Source: Actinomycetota bacterium
GTDB lineage: Bacteria; Actinomycetota; UBA4738; HRBIN12
Assembly (NCBI GenBank): GCA_035640355.1
Contig: DASQWI010000006.1
Span: forward strand, 62,001-126,000
Direction: 5' to 3'
DNA: 64,000 nucleotides
The notes beneath the pieces are model-generated. The model searched no databases, had not been told where the DNA came from, and saw only the letters and a list, made by a program, of their open reading frames with translations. A program made the position numbers and the translations under genes. Below, piece by piece: positions 16,546 to 25,731 of the stretch. Each line of letters starts with the position of its first letter. Position 1 is the first letter of the stretch.

Positions 16546-18873
16546 GTGGCACGACGCGTGAAGTTCTCCTCCGCAACGGTCTTCCTCGCTCTTTCCGTGG
16601 TGGGTATCGCCACCGGCGGGGCATTCCGACTCGCCGGGAGCGCCCACGCGGCCGACCTGGCATGGGCGATCACGACCGCTGTCGGTCTCGTCCCCATCGT
16701 GTGGGAGGTCGTCGCCGGCGTGGCCCGTCGACAGCCGGGGGTCGATGTCATCGCCGTGCTGGCGATGGGCGGCGCGCTCGCGCTTGGCGAGTACCTCGCC
16801 GGCGCGGTCATCGCGTTGATGCTCGCGACCGGCCGGTCGCTCGAGGAGTTCGCCGACACCCGGGCACATCGGGAGCTCTCGGCGCTGTTGGAACGTGCGC
16901 CTCGGACCGCGCACCGTTATGCCGGCGCCGAACTGCGATCGATCTCCATCGAAGAGGTCGGACCCGGCGATCGCCTGCTCGTCAAACGCGGCGAGGTCGT
17001 CCCCGTCGACGGGATCCTCGAATCGGAGAACGCCGTGCTCGACGAATCCGCGCTCACGGGCGAGAGCCGTCCGGTGGAGTGCGTTCGCGCCGAACGGCTG
17101 CGGAGCGGCGCCGTGAACGCCGGCGAAAGCTTCGACCTGCGCGCGGTGGCCTCCGCGAGGGAAAGCACGTACGCCGGCATCGTCCGTCTGGTCGAACAGG
17201 CTCAGAGGGAGAAGGCCCCGTTCGTCCGGCTGGCCGATCGCTACGCGCTCGTGTTCGTTCCTGTCACGCTGGCGATCGCGGGCGGCGCCTGGGCGATCAC
17301 CGGCGACGCGGTTCGGGCGCTCGCCGTGCTCGTGGTCGCCACGCCGTGCCCGCTGATCCTCGCGGCACCGATCGCTATCGTCGCGGGCATCTCGCGCGCG
17401 GCCAAGCGCGGCATCATCGTGAAGGGCGGCGGTTCGCTCGAGGCCCTCGCGCGCGGAACGGTTCTCCTGTTCGACAAGACGGGGACGCTGACCGCGGGTG
17501 CGCCAGAGCTCACCGACGTCGAGCTGTTCGGTGGTGGCGATCCGGCCGAGGTCCTTCGGCTTGCCGCGTCGCTCGATCAGGTCTCACCGCACGTGCTCGC
17601 CGGCGCGATCGTCACCGCCGCGCGCCGGCGCGACCTGCCCCTGACGTTCCCCATCGAGGTTCGAGAAGAAGGCGGCTCGGGGATCCGCGGCATCGTAGAT
17701 GGCCGCACAGTCGCCCTCGGCAAGGCGTCGTGGGTGGCGCACGGCGGTCCGCTTCCCGATCGTGCTCGCGAGGTTCGGCGGCGAACGGCGATGGAGGGTT
17801 CCTCCAGCGTGTTCGTCTCGATCGATGGTGCGGTGGTCGGCACATTGATCCTGGACGATCCGATCCGTCCCGACACGCCGCGCGTGATCCGAACGCTGCG
17901 CCGCGCCGGCGTGAAGCGCGTCGTGATGGTCACCGGCGATCACGCGGACGTGGCGGAGTCCGTCGGCATCGCGATCGGCGTCGACCGGATCCTCTCGGAG
18001 CGCGACCCGGCGGACAAGGTCGACGCGGTTCGCGCGGAGGGCGAGGGCGCGGTGACGATCATGGTCGGCGACGGCGTCAACGATGCGCCGGCGCTCGCCG
18101 CGGCCGACGTGGGCGTGGCGATGGGCGCTCGCGGCTCGACCGCGTCGTCGGAGGCGGCGGACGTCGTGCTCGCGGTGGATCGTCTTGACCGCGTGGCAGA
18201 GGCGATCCGGATCGCGCGCCGGTCTCGCGGGATCGCCTTGCAGAGCGTGCTCGCCGGCATGGGACTGTCGTTCGGGGCGATGTTTCTCGGCGCCGCTGGA
18301 CTGCTCGTGCCGGTCGCCGGCGCGCTGGTACAGGAAGCGATCGACGTCGCCGTGATCGTGAACGCCCTGCGCGCGCTGCGTGGAGACCGAGCGAGTGCAC
18401 AGGCCGCCGCCGGCCCCGGTTCGCAAGTCGGCGAACGCTTCCGTGCTGAACATCGAGAGTTCGCCCCGGAGCTGCAGAGGATCCGTTCGGTCGCGGACCG
18501 TCTCGACACGTTCGCGCCCGCGGACGCGCGCGAGGAGCTGGAACGGATCAGGTGGTTCCTGCTCGAGCGCTTGCCGCGACACGAGCAGGAAGAGGAAGCC
18601 GCGGTCTATCCGGTCGTCGCCCGGCTCATGGGCGGCGAGGATCCGATGGGGTCGATGGAACGCGCGCACATGGAGATCGAACATCTGGCGCGCGTGTTCG
18701 GCCATCTCGTCGCTGACACCCCTGAAGACGGACCGACGCGCGAGGACCTCGTCGACCTTCGCCGCGTGTTGTACGGGCTTCACGCCGTTCTTCGGCTGCA
18801 CTTCGCACAGGAGGAAGAGGCCTACTCGTGGCTGGCGAGCGATCGGCCGCAGGACGAGCTGGCAACCGTGTAG
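16546..18873 (+). CDS. P1B-type metal ATPase fused to hemerythrin domain (P1B-5-like)
   Basis: A 775-residue membrane ATPase. Actuator motif LTGES lies near 171, the phosphorylated Asp is D310 in FDKTGTLT, the HP-like motif is SPHVLA, and the hinge GDGVNDAP is near 507. The transmembrane metal motif is Thr-Pro-Cys (266-268, VVATPCPLIL) rather than Cys-Pro-Cys. There is no N-terminal metal-binding domain. After the last membrane segments, residues about 628-765 form a hemerythrin-like domain with candidate iron ligands H636, H679, E683, H708/H713, H746/H752 and E757. TPC plus a C-terminal hemerythrin defines P1B-5 ATPases, linked to Ni/Fe export in Sinorhizobium. The start is GTG 16546 with AGGA upstream. 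Confidence 0.93.
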   Translation: MARRVKFSSATVFLALSVVGIATGGAFRLAGSAHAADLAWAITTAVGLVPIVWEVVAGVARRQPGVDVIAVLAMGGALALGEYLAGAVIALMLATGRSLEEFADTRAHRELSALLERAPRTAHRYAGAELRSISIEEVGPGDRLLVKRGEVVPVDGILESENAVLDESALTGESRPVECVRAERLRSGAVNAGESFDLRAVASARESTYAGIVRLVEQAQREKAPFVRLADRYALVFVPVTLAIAGGAWAITGDAVRALAVLVVATPCPLILAAPIAIVAGISRAAKRGIIVKGGGSLEALARGTVLLFDKTGTLTAGAPELTDVELFGGGDPAEVLRLAASLDQVSPHVLAGAIVTAARRRDLPLTFPIEVREEGGSGIRGIVDGRTVALGKASWVAHGGPLPDRAREVRRRTAMEGSSSVFVSIDGAVVGTLILDDPIRPDTPRVIRTLRRAGVKRVVMVTGDHADVAESVGIAIGVDRILSERDPADKVDAVRAEGEGAVTIMVGDGVNDAPALAAADVGVAMGARGSTASSEAADVVLAVDRLDRVAEAIRIARRSRGIALQSVLAGMGLSFGAMFLGAAGLLVPVAGALVQEAIDVAVIVNALRALRGDRASAQAAAGPGSQVGERFRAEHREFAPELQRIRSVADRLDTFAPADAREELERIRWFLLERLPRHEQEEEAAVYPVVARLMGGEDPMGSMERAHMEIEHLARVFGHLVADTPEDGPTREDLVDLRRVLYGLHAVLRLHFAQEEEAYSWLASDRPQDELATV

Positions 18874-18878
18874 CGGGT

Positions 18879-19565
18879 CTACGTCGTGGCCCGGCCGCGC
18901 CGGGGGATCCACACTCGGAACGACGCGCCACCCGCCTCACGCGACTCGACCCACGCGCGGCCGCCGTGGAGCTCGGCGAAACGACGCACCAGCGAGAGTC
19001 CGATGCCGACACCCGGACCGTCGTCTGATCGTTTGTTGAACGGATCGAAGATCGCCTCGCGCCGCTCGGCCGGAACGCCCGGTCCCTCGTCGTCGACGAG
19101 GATCACGACGCCGTCGCCTTCTGCGCAAGCCGAGACCCAGACCTTCGCACCGTCGGGTGTGTGACGAACGGCGTTCGTCAGCAGGTTCTCCACGATCCGC
19201 TCGACCTTCGACTCGTCGATCTCGGCGACGACATCCTCGGCATCCACGACGATCTCGCGTTCCGTACGCAGCTCGGATTCGTTCACCACGCGCTCGACCA
19301 ACGAGCCAACGTCCGTGGGCCACAGCTTCGGTCGCACGATCCCCCGCGACAGCCGGTCGAGGTCGAGGAGATCGTTCACCATGCGTTCGAGCTTGCGAGC
19401 GTTCGTGCCGATGCGCGCGGCGAGGTCCCTCACCTCGTTGCTCTCGAACGAGCCATCTTCGAGCGTCGCCGCGAGCCCGATGATGGCCGACAGGGGAGTC
19501 CGCAGGTCGTGAACCACCGCCGCGACGAACGGATCCTTCGGGACCTCCGCGCTCGAGAGCGCCAT
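18879..19565 (-). CDS. short soluble histidine kinase
   Basis: A 228-residue kinase with only the catalytic core. The HisKA helix carries phospho-acceptor His19 (AAVVHDLRTPLSAIIGL). The HATPase domain has N box ENLLTNAVRHTPDG, G1 VDDEGPGVPAERREAIFDPF and G2 GVGIGLSLVRRFAELHGG. It has no sensor, PAS or membrane segment, so signal input must come from a partner. Convergent with the metal ATPase (5-base gap). No response regulator is adjacent. The start is ATG 19565, close to the DHp helix, so an upstream sensor has been lost or never existed. Confidence 0.9.
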   Translation of the reverse strand: MALSSAEVPKDPFVAAVVHDLRTPLSAIIGLAATLEDGSFESNEVRDLAARIGTNARKLERMVNDLLDLDRLSRGIVRPKLWPTDVGSLVERVVNESELRTEREIVVDAEDVVAEIDESKVERIVENLLTNAVRHTPDGAKVWVSACAEGDGVVILVDDEGPGVPAERREAIFDPFNKRSDDGPGVGIGLSLVRRFAELHGGRAWVESREAGGASFRVWIPRRGRATT

Positions 19566-19635
19566 CGCGGTTCATGCTAGCGCCGACATCGACGCCTTCC
19601 AGGACCTCTCCTTGAACGATCTGCGTCGTGCCTGC

Positions 19636-21237
19636 TCAGCGAGCGGCAACGCCGCCATCGGCGCGTGGATCGCTGCCCGCGTCGAACGACCCGTCGTCCA
19701 TGACCCTGATCAGATGGGCGTGTCCGACATCTTCGCTCACGTCCTCGAGGACATCGACTCGGTAACCGTTGGTGGTCAGCGCGTCCCGTGTGGACGGGGG
19801 AACCGCGCCCTCGGCGACGAGCGCGCGCTCGGTGGACCCGAGCTCCATGCCCCCGACGAGCCAGCGCGGCGCCCGAACGGCGCTCGCGGCGTCCATCCCA
19901 AGGTCGAACGCACGCAGGATCGACATCGCGTCGATCTGCGGCTGGCCTCCGCCGCCCATCGTTCCCGTCACCGCTGCGAGCTGCCCTTCGCGCTCGACGA
20001 TTACGGGGAGAAGCGTATGCGCCGGGCGTTTCCCCCCTGCGAGTGCGTTCGGATGGTCGGGGTCGAGGACGAACGCGGCGCCGCGGTTGTGAAGCACGAC
20101 TCCGGTAGCGGGGTCCAGGATGCCTGAACCGAACCCGGAGTACAGACTTTGGATCAACGCGATCGCGAGGCCCCGATGGTCCGCGGCGACGAGCGCGACG
20201 GTGTCGTCCGTGAACGATCGTGCGGCTTCGCTCAGTTGTGGCTCGCGTACCTGGTCGACGATGCCGGCGAGGTGGCCTTCGTCGAGGAGCGTCCCGGCGG
20301 GGACGCGGGCGAAGCGGGGATCGGCGTTGTGTCGGTCGCGGTCGATCGCCGTGACGCGGAACACCTCCGCGATCGTTCCGGCGTCCGGACCGAGTGGATC
20401 CGGATCGATCTCCAGTCGCTCGATTGCGGCGAGGATCTGCAGCAGAACGAACCCCTGCGAGTTCGGCGGCGCGACGTTCACGTCGAGGTCGCGATAGCGG
20501 AGCTTGAGCGGCGAGTCGAGCTCGGCCTCGTGCGCTGCGAGATCGTCGATCGTCATCGCTCCCCCGAGCGACGCGAGATGGTCGGCGATGGACGCACCGA
20601 TCTCGCCGCCGTACAGCGCTTCGGGACCTCCGTCCACGAGCGTCTCGAGCGTTCGCGCGAGGGCCGTCTGGACGAGGATGGAAGCTTCGCCGAGCATCGT
20701 CGCGTCTCGTGCGTACACGTCACGCAGGCCGGGGTCGGCGAAGATCTGCTCTCTGTGTGACCTGATGCTCTCGGCGAGCGAGCGTGCGACGGCAGTCCCG
20801 TCGCGCGCGAGCGAGATCGCTCGGGTGAACGCACGCGAGAACCCCAGATCCGACCAGTGTTTCCCGAGTTGCCACCATCCGGACACGGCTCCGGGAACCG
20901 TCACAGCGTGTGGACCGGACTCCGGCATCGTCGCGAATTGGCGTGCGAGCGAATCGATGTCTGAGGCCGCGGCCGCTGCCCCGCTCGCGTTCAGCACCAC
21001 GGTTCGACCGTCCGGCTCGTGGATCAGCGCGAACAGATCGCCGCCGACGCCACACATGTGTGGGTACACAACGGCGAGGGTCGTCGCGGCGGCCAGTGCC
21101 GCGTCGACGGCGTTCCCGCCGCTGTCGAAGGCCTCCAGCCCCGCCGCGGTCGCCTCGACGTGCGGCGTCGCGATGGCGAAGCGCCGCCCCGTCCCTGAGA
21201 GCGCGCGCTCGATCGAACCGCCGTCGCTCGCGTGCAT
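19636..21237 (-). CDS. ggt: gamma-glutamyltransferase family protein
   Basis: A 533-residue Ntn-hydrolase of the gamma-glutamyltranspeptidase family. These proteins cleave themselves into large and small subunits at a Thr that becomes the nucleophile; here that is Thr346 in FTDDTVALVAADHRG. Other family marks are the N-terminal ATPHVEATAAGLEAFDSGGN, HMCGVGGDLFALIHEPDG and MGGGGQPQIDAMSILRAFD near the end. There is no signal peptide, so it is probably cytoplasmic. Some relatives are cephalosporin acylases or glutathione hydrolases; substrate is open. The start is ATG 21237, 19 bases downstream of lhr on the same strand. Confidence 0.92.
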   Translation of the reverse strand: MHASDGGSIERALSGTGRRFAIATPHVEATAAGLEAFDSGGNAVDAALAAATTLAVVYPHMCGVGGDLFALIHEPDGRTVVLNASGAAAAASDIDSLARQFATMPESGPHAVTVPGAVSGWWQLGKHWSDLGFSRAFTRAISLARDGTAVARSLAESIRSHREQIFADPGLRDVYARDATMLGEASILVQTALARTLETLVDGGPEALYGGEIGASIADHLASLGGAMTIDDLAAHEAELDSPLKLRYRDLDVNVAPPNSQGFVLLQILAAIERLEIDPDPLGPDAGTIAEVFRVTAIDRDRHNADPRFARVPAGTLLDEGHLAGIVDQVREPQLSEAARSFTDDTVALVAADHRGLAIALIQSLYSGFGSGILDPATGVVLHNRGAAFVLDPDHPNALAGGKRPAHTLLPVIVEREGQLAAVTGTMGGGGQPQIDAMSILRAFDLGMDAASAVRAPRWLVGGMELGSTERALVAEGAVPPSTRDALTTNGYRVDVLEDVSEDVGHAHLIRVMDDGSFDAGSDPRADGGVAAR

Positions 21238-21256
21238 CAACGCACGATAGTTCGCG

Positions 21257-24200
21257 TCACGCGCGGAGCGACAGTCCGCGGTAGCCGTCGACGAAGCCCG
21301 CCGTGCGCAACCGGTCGGCGTGCGGAGAGCTCGTCGCCGGCTCCCCGTCGATCCGCGACAGCTCGATCTTCCGCACCCGTCCGTCCTTCACGAGCGCTGC
21401 GAGCGAATCGGGCCAGTCGGAGTTCGCCGCATCGTCGAACGTGACGAGCGTTCGGCCACCACGCTCGAGATAGGCCGCAAGCGCGCCGTCGGCCAGCACG
21501 ACGTACGAGCCGGCGGTCCGGGCGGGTCGACCGGTGCTCTCGGGCCACGCGAGCGCCGCCCCGTACGGCTGCGCCGGGTCCGCCGCGGCAAGGGACAGGA
21601 CGATCGACTCCGTTCGGTCCGGTTCCCTCAGCTCACGCAGACGTTCCACGGCGCCCGGCGCCGCGAACTGCGCCGCGCCGAGGCCGTCGACGAAGTAGCC
21701 GCGCCGGACCTTGCCCGACTCCTCGAGCGCCCGGAGCACCCCGTACACTCCGGCGTATCCGCCCGGCGCGGCTTCGGCGAGAACAGCCTCACGCGTCAGC
21801 ACGCCGTGCCGCTCGAGCAGTTGCATGGCGCGGGCATGCGCCGTCTCGGTCGGCGACGGCGCGGGATCGAGGAGCGGCGCGACGAGCGACCACCTGCCGG
21901 CGGCGGCCGGCGGCCCGGCGCGCCGGAGGGCTCCGGGCCGCGGCCTTCCCGAACCCCTCGACCGCTTCGATCCGCGGCCGAGGAACGCACGAAGCGGCGC
22001 GAGCGTGTCGTTCGTGACCTCGCCCGCCCACACCAGGTCCCACAGCGCCGAGAGCACCGCCCGCTCGTCGGGCTCCTCGCTGGCCCGAAGGAGCTCCGGC
22101 CAGAACGACGCGCCGTGCGTTCCGAGGTGGGCGCGGAGACGCTCGTGGATGTCGCCGGAGGGGCGTTCGTCCGGCGGTGGGGGAGCCAATAGTCGAAGGC
22201 TGTCGCGGAACGCCAACATCACGCGGCCGTCGTCCGCGCCGACGCCGCCGGCGCCCGTCCACACCAGCTCACCGCTCGCGCACAACGCGTCGAGGTCGGA
22301 CGATCGATACCCCTGCGCGCGGCTCGGCAGCACGTCCGTCTCCAGGATCGAGGCGTGGATCGCCGCGCCTTGCAGTTGCTCGATCGTGTCGACGAGCGCG
22401 GTCGGTCCGGTTCGCGGACGCGCGACCGAGTGCCACCGCGGGAGGAACCGAGCCAGCGTCGCGGCGTCGACGGGCTCGACCTCGCGACGGAGCGAGGCAA
22501 GGGAACGGCGCCGCAGCGAACGCAACACGTCAACGTCCACCCACTCGCGTTCCAAACCGCCGGGGCGGAACTCGCCGAACGCCACCCTGCCTTCCGACTC
22601 GAGATGCCCGAGCGCTCGGCGAACGCGTTCTTCCGTGGCACCGAGTCGCGCGGACGCATCGCGCACGTGGAACGGGCCGTGCGTGCGCGCGTATCGTGCG
22701 ACGAGTGACTCGAGCGGCGCTGCAACGGGTTCGGCGAAGACCGCCGGAACGCCGACGGGGAGCGCGGCGCCCAGAGCGTCCCGGTAGCGCGCGGCGTCCT
22801 CGACCGCCACGAACCGTTCCTCTCCCGCGACGTGGAGTCGGACGGCCCGACCCTCGCGTTCGAGCCCATCGATCCACGCGCTGGGGTTGTCGTTCGATCG
22901 TAACGAGATCTCGTCGATCGAGAGGTCACCGAGTCGCCGCAACAGGTCATGGACGTCGTCGCCGTTTCGCGCGCGACGTCCCTCCGCGAGGTGCTGAAGC
23001 TCGAGCTCGAGGTCGGCGAGCGCGTCGGGGTCGATCAGCTCGCGAAGATCCTCGGCTCCGAGCAACTCGCGCAGCAGATCGCGGTCGAGCGCGAGGGCGG
23101 CGGCCCTGCGTTCGGCAAGCGGCGCGTCACCTTCGTACATGTAGACGGCGATCCATGCAAACACGAGCGACTGCGCGAACGGCGACGCTCGTTCGAGATC
23201 GACGGGCACCACGCTGACCCTTCGGGCGCGAACGTCGCCCAGCACCTCTTTGAGCGCCGGCAGGTCGAACACGTCGCGGAGGCACTCGCGGGTCGCCTCG
23301 AGCAAGATGGGGAAGGTCGGGTAGCGCGAGGCGACCTCGAGCAGCTCCTTCCCGCGCTGCCGCTGCTGCCACAGCGGTGTCCGCTGACCAGGCCGGCGAC
23401 GCGGGAGAAGGAGCGCGCGCGATGCGGCTTCGCGGAACACGCTCGTGAACAGCGCCGTCGCGGGGAGTCGCCGCAGCACGAGCTCCTCCACATCCTCCGG
23501 GTCGACGATGAGGTCCTCGACCGGGATGCGCTCCTCCGACTCCGGGAGTCGGATCACGATGCCGTCGTCGCTCCACAGCACCTGCACGTCGAGTCCGTAC
23601 GCTTCCTCTAGGCGCGCCTCGATGGCCATGGCCCACGGCGCGTGCACCTTCGCGCCGAACGGCGAGAGCAGGCACACGCGGTAGTCGCCGAGCTCGTCGC
23701 GGAACCGCTCGACGACGATCGTTCGGTCGTCGGGGATCGCGCCCGCCGCCTCGCGCTGATCCTCGAGGTACGCAACCAGGTTCTCGGCCGCGAGCTCGTC
23801 GAGCGCGAACTCGGTCCGGAGCCGCTCGACGGCCCGTCCATGCGGTGCAGCGGCGAGCTCCCGCGTCGTCGCGCCGAGCGCGCGACCGAGCTCGAGAGGG
23901 CGCCCCGGCTTGTCGCCCTTCCAGAACGGCATCTTCCCCGGCTCTCCGGGTGCGGGCGAGACGACGACGCGTTCGAACGTGATGTCCTCGATCCGCCACG
24001 CGGTCGCGCCGAGCAGGAACACCTCGCCGCGGCGGCTTTCGTACACCATCTCTTCGTCGAGCTCGCCGACGCGACGCCCGTCGACGGTGAAGACGCCGAA
24101 CAGTCCGCGATCGGGGATCGTGCCACCGCTGGCGATGGCGATCCGTCCCGCGCCCTCTCTCGCGCGCAGCACGTCCGATCGCCGGTCCCACACGATGCGG

Positions 24201-25645
24201 GGGCGGAGCTCGGCGAACTCATCTGAGGGATAGCGCCCCGATAACAGATCGAGCACGTTACGGAGCAGCTCATCCGAGAGGTCGGCGAAGTTCGCGGCGC
24301 GCCGCACCACTCGGGCCAGATCGTCGACCGTCCATTCGTCAACCGCGCACATCGCGACGATCTGCTGTGCGAGGACGTCGAGCGGGTTCCTGGGGTAGTG
24401 CGTCTCCTCGATCTGGCCGTTCAGCATCCGCCGAACGACGACCGTCGCCTCAAGGAGGTCGCCGCGGTACTTCGGGAACACCTTCCCCCGCGAGGGCTCG
24501 CCGACGTGATGACCCGCACGCCCGATCCGTTGCACCCCGCGTGCGACCGAGCCGGGCGACTCCACCTGCACGACGAGGTCGACCGCCCCCATGTCGATCC
24601 CGAGCTCGAGCGAGCTCGTCGCGACGATGCCCTTCAGCACGCCGCGCTTCAGCCGGTCCTCGATGTCCAGTCGTTGTTCTCGGGCGATCGAACCGTGATG
24701 GGCGGCGACCAGGTCCTCGCCGGCGAGCTCGTTCAGCCGCGACGCGAGCCGCTCGGCCAGGCGACGTGCGTTCGTGAACACGATGGTCGAGCGATGGCTC
24801 TGCACGAGCTCGAGAAGCCGAGGGTGGATCGACGGCCAGATGCTGATCCGCTCCGGCGGCTGGGTCGGGTCCTGGGCCGGCTCGTCGGGGAGGGTTCCGA
24901 TGGAGGCCATGTCATCGATCGGAACCACGACCTCCACCTCCATCGGCTTTCGGAGGCCGGCGTCGACGACGGTGACCGGCCGCGGTCCGTTCTCCGCCTG
25001 TCCGCCGAGGAATCGAGCGATCTCGTCGAGCGGGCGTTGCGTCGCCGAAAGGCCGATGCGTTGTGGCGGCGCGTGTGTGATCTCCTCGAGCCGCTCCAGC
25101 GACAGCGCCAGGTGCGCTCCACGCTTTGTCCCTGCGATCGAGTGGATCTCGTCGACGATGACCCATCGGACGCTCCGCAGCACCTCGCGAGCGCGAGATG
25201 TAAGCATCAGGTACAGCGACTCAGGCGTAGTGATGAGGACGTCCGGCGGCCTCGTCGAGATGCGACGGCGATCGTTCGCCGGGGTGTCGCCCGTGCGGAT
25301 CGCCACGTGCGGCGTGTGGATCGGGACGCCGAGCCGTTCCGCAGCGAGACCGATCCCGGTGAGCGGTGCCCGGAGGTTCTTCTCGACATCGACCGCGAGG
25401 GCTCGGAGCGGCGAGACGTAGAGCACGCGGCAGCGGTCCGCGGGCGACGGCGGTGGCTCGGTGGCCAGACGGTCGAGCGCCCACAGGAACGCAGCGAGGG
25501 TCTTGCCCGAACCCGTGGGAGCCAGGATCAGCGTGTGCGCGTCTTCCGAGATCGCCGGCCAGCCGAGCTCCTGCGCCGGCGTCGGTGCGGCGAACGTCGC
25601 GGAGAACCACGACGCGACGGGAGGGGAGAACCGATCGAGTGCCAC
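21257..25645 (-). CDS. lhr: Lhr-type large ATP-dependent DNA helicase
   Basis: A ~1460-residue superfamily 2 helicase of full Lhr length (mycobacterial Lhr is ~1500). The N-terminal core has LAPTGSGKTLAAF (Walker A, about 40-50), VIVDEIHSIAGTKRG (Walker B, about 165), SATQRPL (motif III) and RIGRAGHHVGEPSRG (motif VI). The winged-helix and beta-barrel part and a long C-terminal domain follow. Lhr translocates 3'-5' on single-stranded DNA, unwinds RNA-DNA hybrids and is damage-inducible in mycobacteria. GTG 25645 gives the usual N-terminus (LDRFSPPVASWF); ATG 25687 would add 14 residues coded across a palindrome, so I prefer the shorter start. Confidence 0.95.
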   Translation of the reverse strand: MALDRFSPPVASWFSATFAAPTPAQELGWPAISEDAHTLILAPTGSGKTLAAFLWALDRLATEPPPSPADRCRVLYVSPLRALAVDVEKNLRAPLTGIGLAAERLGVPIHTPHVAIRTGDTPANDRRRISTRPPDVLITTPESLYLMLTSRAREVLRSVRWVIVDEIHSIAGTKRGAHLALSLERLEEITHAPPQRIGLSATQRPLDEIARFLGGQAENGPRPVTVVDAGLRKPMEVEVVVPIDDMASIGTLPDEPAQDPTQPPERISIWPSIHPRLLELVQSHRSTIVFTNARRLAERLASRLNELAGEDLVAAHHGSIAREQRLDIEDRLKRGVLKGIVATSSLELGIDMGAVDLVVQVESPGSVARGVQRIGRAGHHVGEPSRGKVFPKYRGDLLEATVVVRRMLNGQIEETHYPRNPLDVLAQQIVAMCAVDEWTVDDLARVVRRAANFADLSDELLRNVLDLLSGRYPSDEFAELRPRIVWDRRSDVLRAREGAGRIAIASGGTIPDRGLFGVFTVDGRRVGELDEEMVYESRRGEVFLLGATAWRIEDITFERVVVSPAPGEPGKMPFWKGDKPGRPLELGRALGATTRELAAAPHGRAVERLRTEFALDELAAENLVAYLEDQREAAGAIPDDRTIVVERFRDELGDYRVCLLSPFGAKVHAPWAMAIEARLEEAYGLDVQVLWSDDGIVIRLPESEERIPVEDLIVDPEDVEELVLRRLPATALFTSVFREAASRALLLPRRRPGQRTPLWQQRQRGKELLEVASRYPTFPILLEATRECLRDVFDLPALKEVLGDVRARRVSVVPVDLERASPFAQSLVFAWIAVYMYEGDAPLAERRAAALALDRDLLRELLGAEDLRELIDPDALADLELELQHLAEGRRARNGDDVHDLLRRLGDLSIDEISLRSNDNPSAWIDGLEREGRAVRLHVAGEERFVAVEDAARYRDALGAALPVGVPAVFAEPVAAPLESLVARYARTHGPFHVRDASARLGATEERVRRALGHLESEGRVAFGEFRPGGLEREWVDVDVLRSLRRRSLASLRREVEPVDAATLARFLPRWHSVARPRTGPTALVDTIEQLQGAAIHASILETDVLPSRAQGYRSSDLDALCASGELVWTGAGGVGADDGRVMLAFRDSLRLLAPPPPDERPSGDIHERLRAHLGTHGASFWPELLRASEEPDERAVLSALWDLVWAGEVTNDTLAPLRAFLGRGSKRSRGSGRPRPGALRRAGPPAAAGRWSLVAPLLDPAPSPTETAHARAMQLLERHGVLTREAVLAEAAPGGYAGVYGVLRALEESGKVRRGYFVDGLGAAQFAAPGAVERLRELREPDRTESIVLSLAAADPAQPYGAALAWPESTGRPARTAGSYVVLADGALAAYLERGGRTLVTFDDAANSDWPDSLAALVKDGRVRKIELSRIDGEPATSSPHADRLRTAGFVDGYRGLSLRA

Positions 25646-25667
25646 GCGGACACCGTACCGCGCACAG

Positions 25668-25684
25668 CGGACACGATATGTCCG
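25668..25684. promoter_or_regulatory. inverted repeat between divergent genes (possible operator)
   Basis: CGGACA (25668-25673), five bases, then TGTCCG (25679-25684): a perfect 6-base inverted repeat. It lies 23 bases upstream of the preferred lhr start and 48 bases upstream of the bactofilin-like gene, in the 86-base divergent gap. Spacing and symmetry suit a dimeric repressor site, but no cognate regulator is evident. Confidence 0.35.
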
Positions 25685-25731
25685 CATCTCCGCTGCTCCG
25701 GATCGGTGAAACCCGCCGGTAGGATGCCGCC

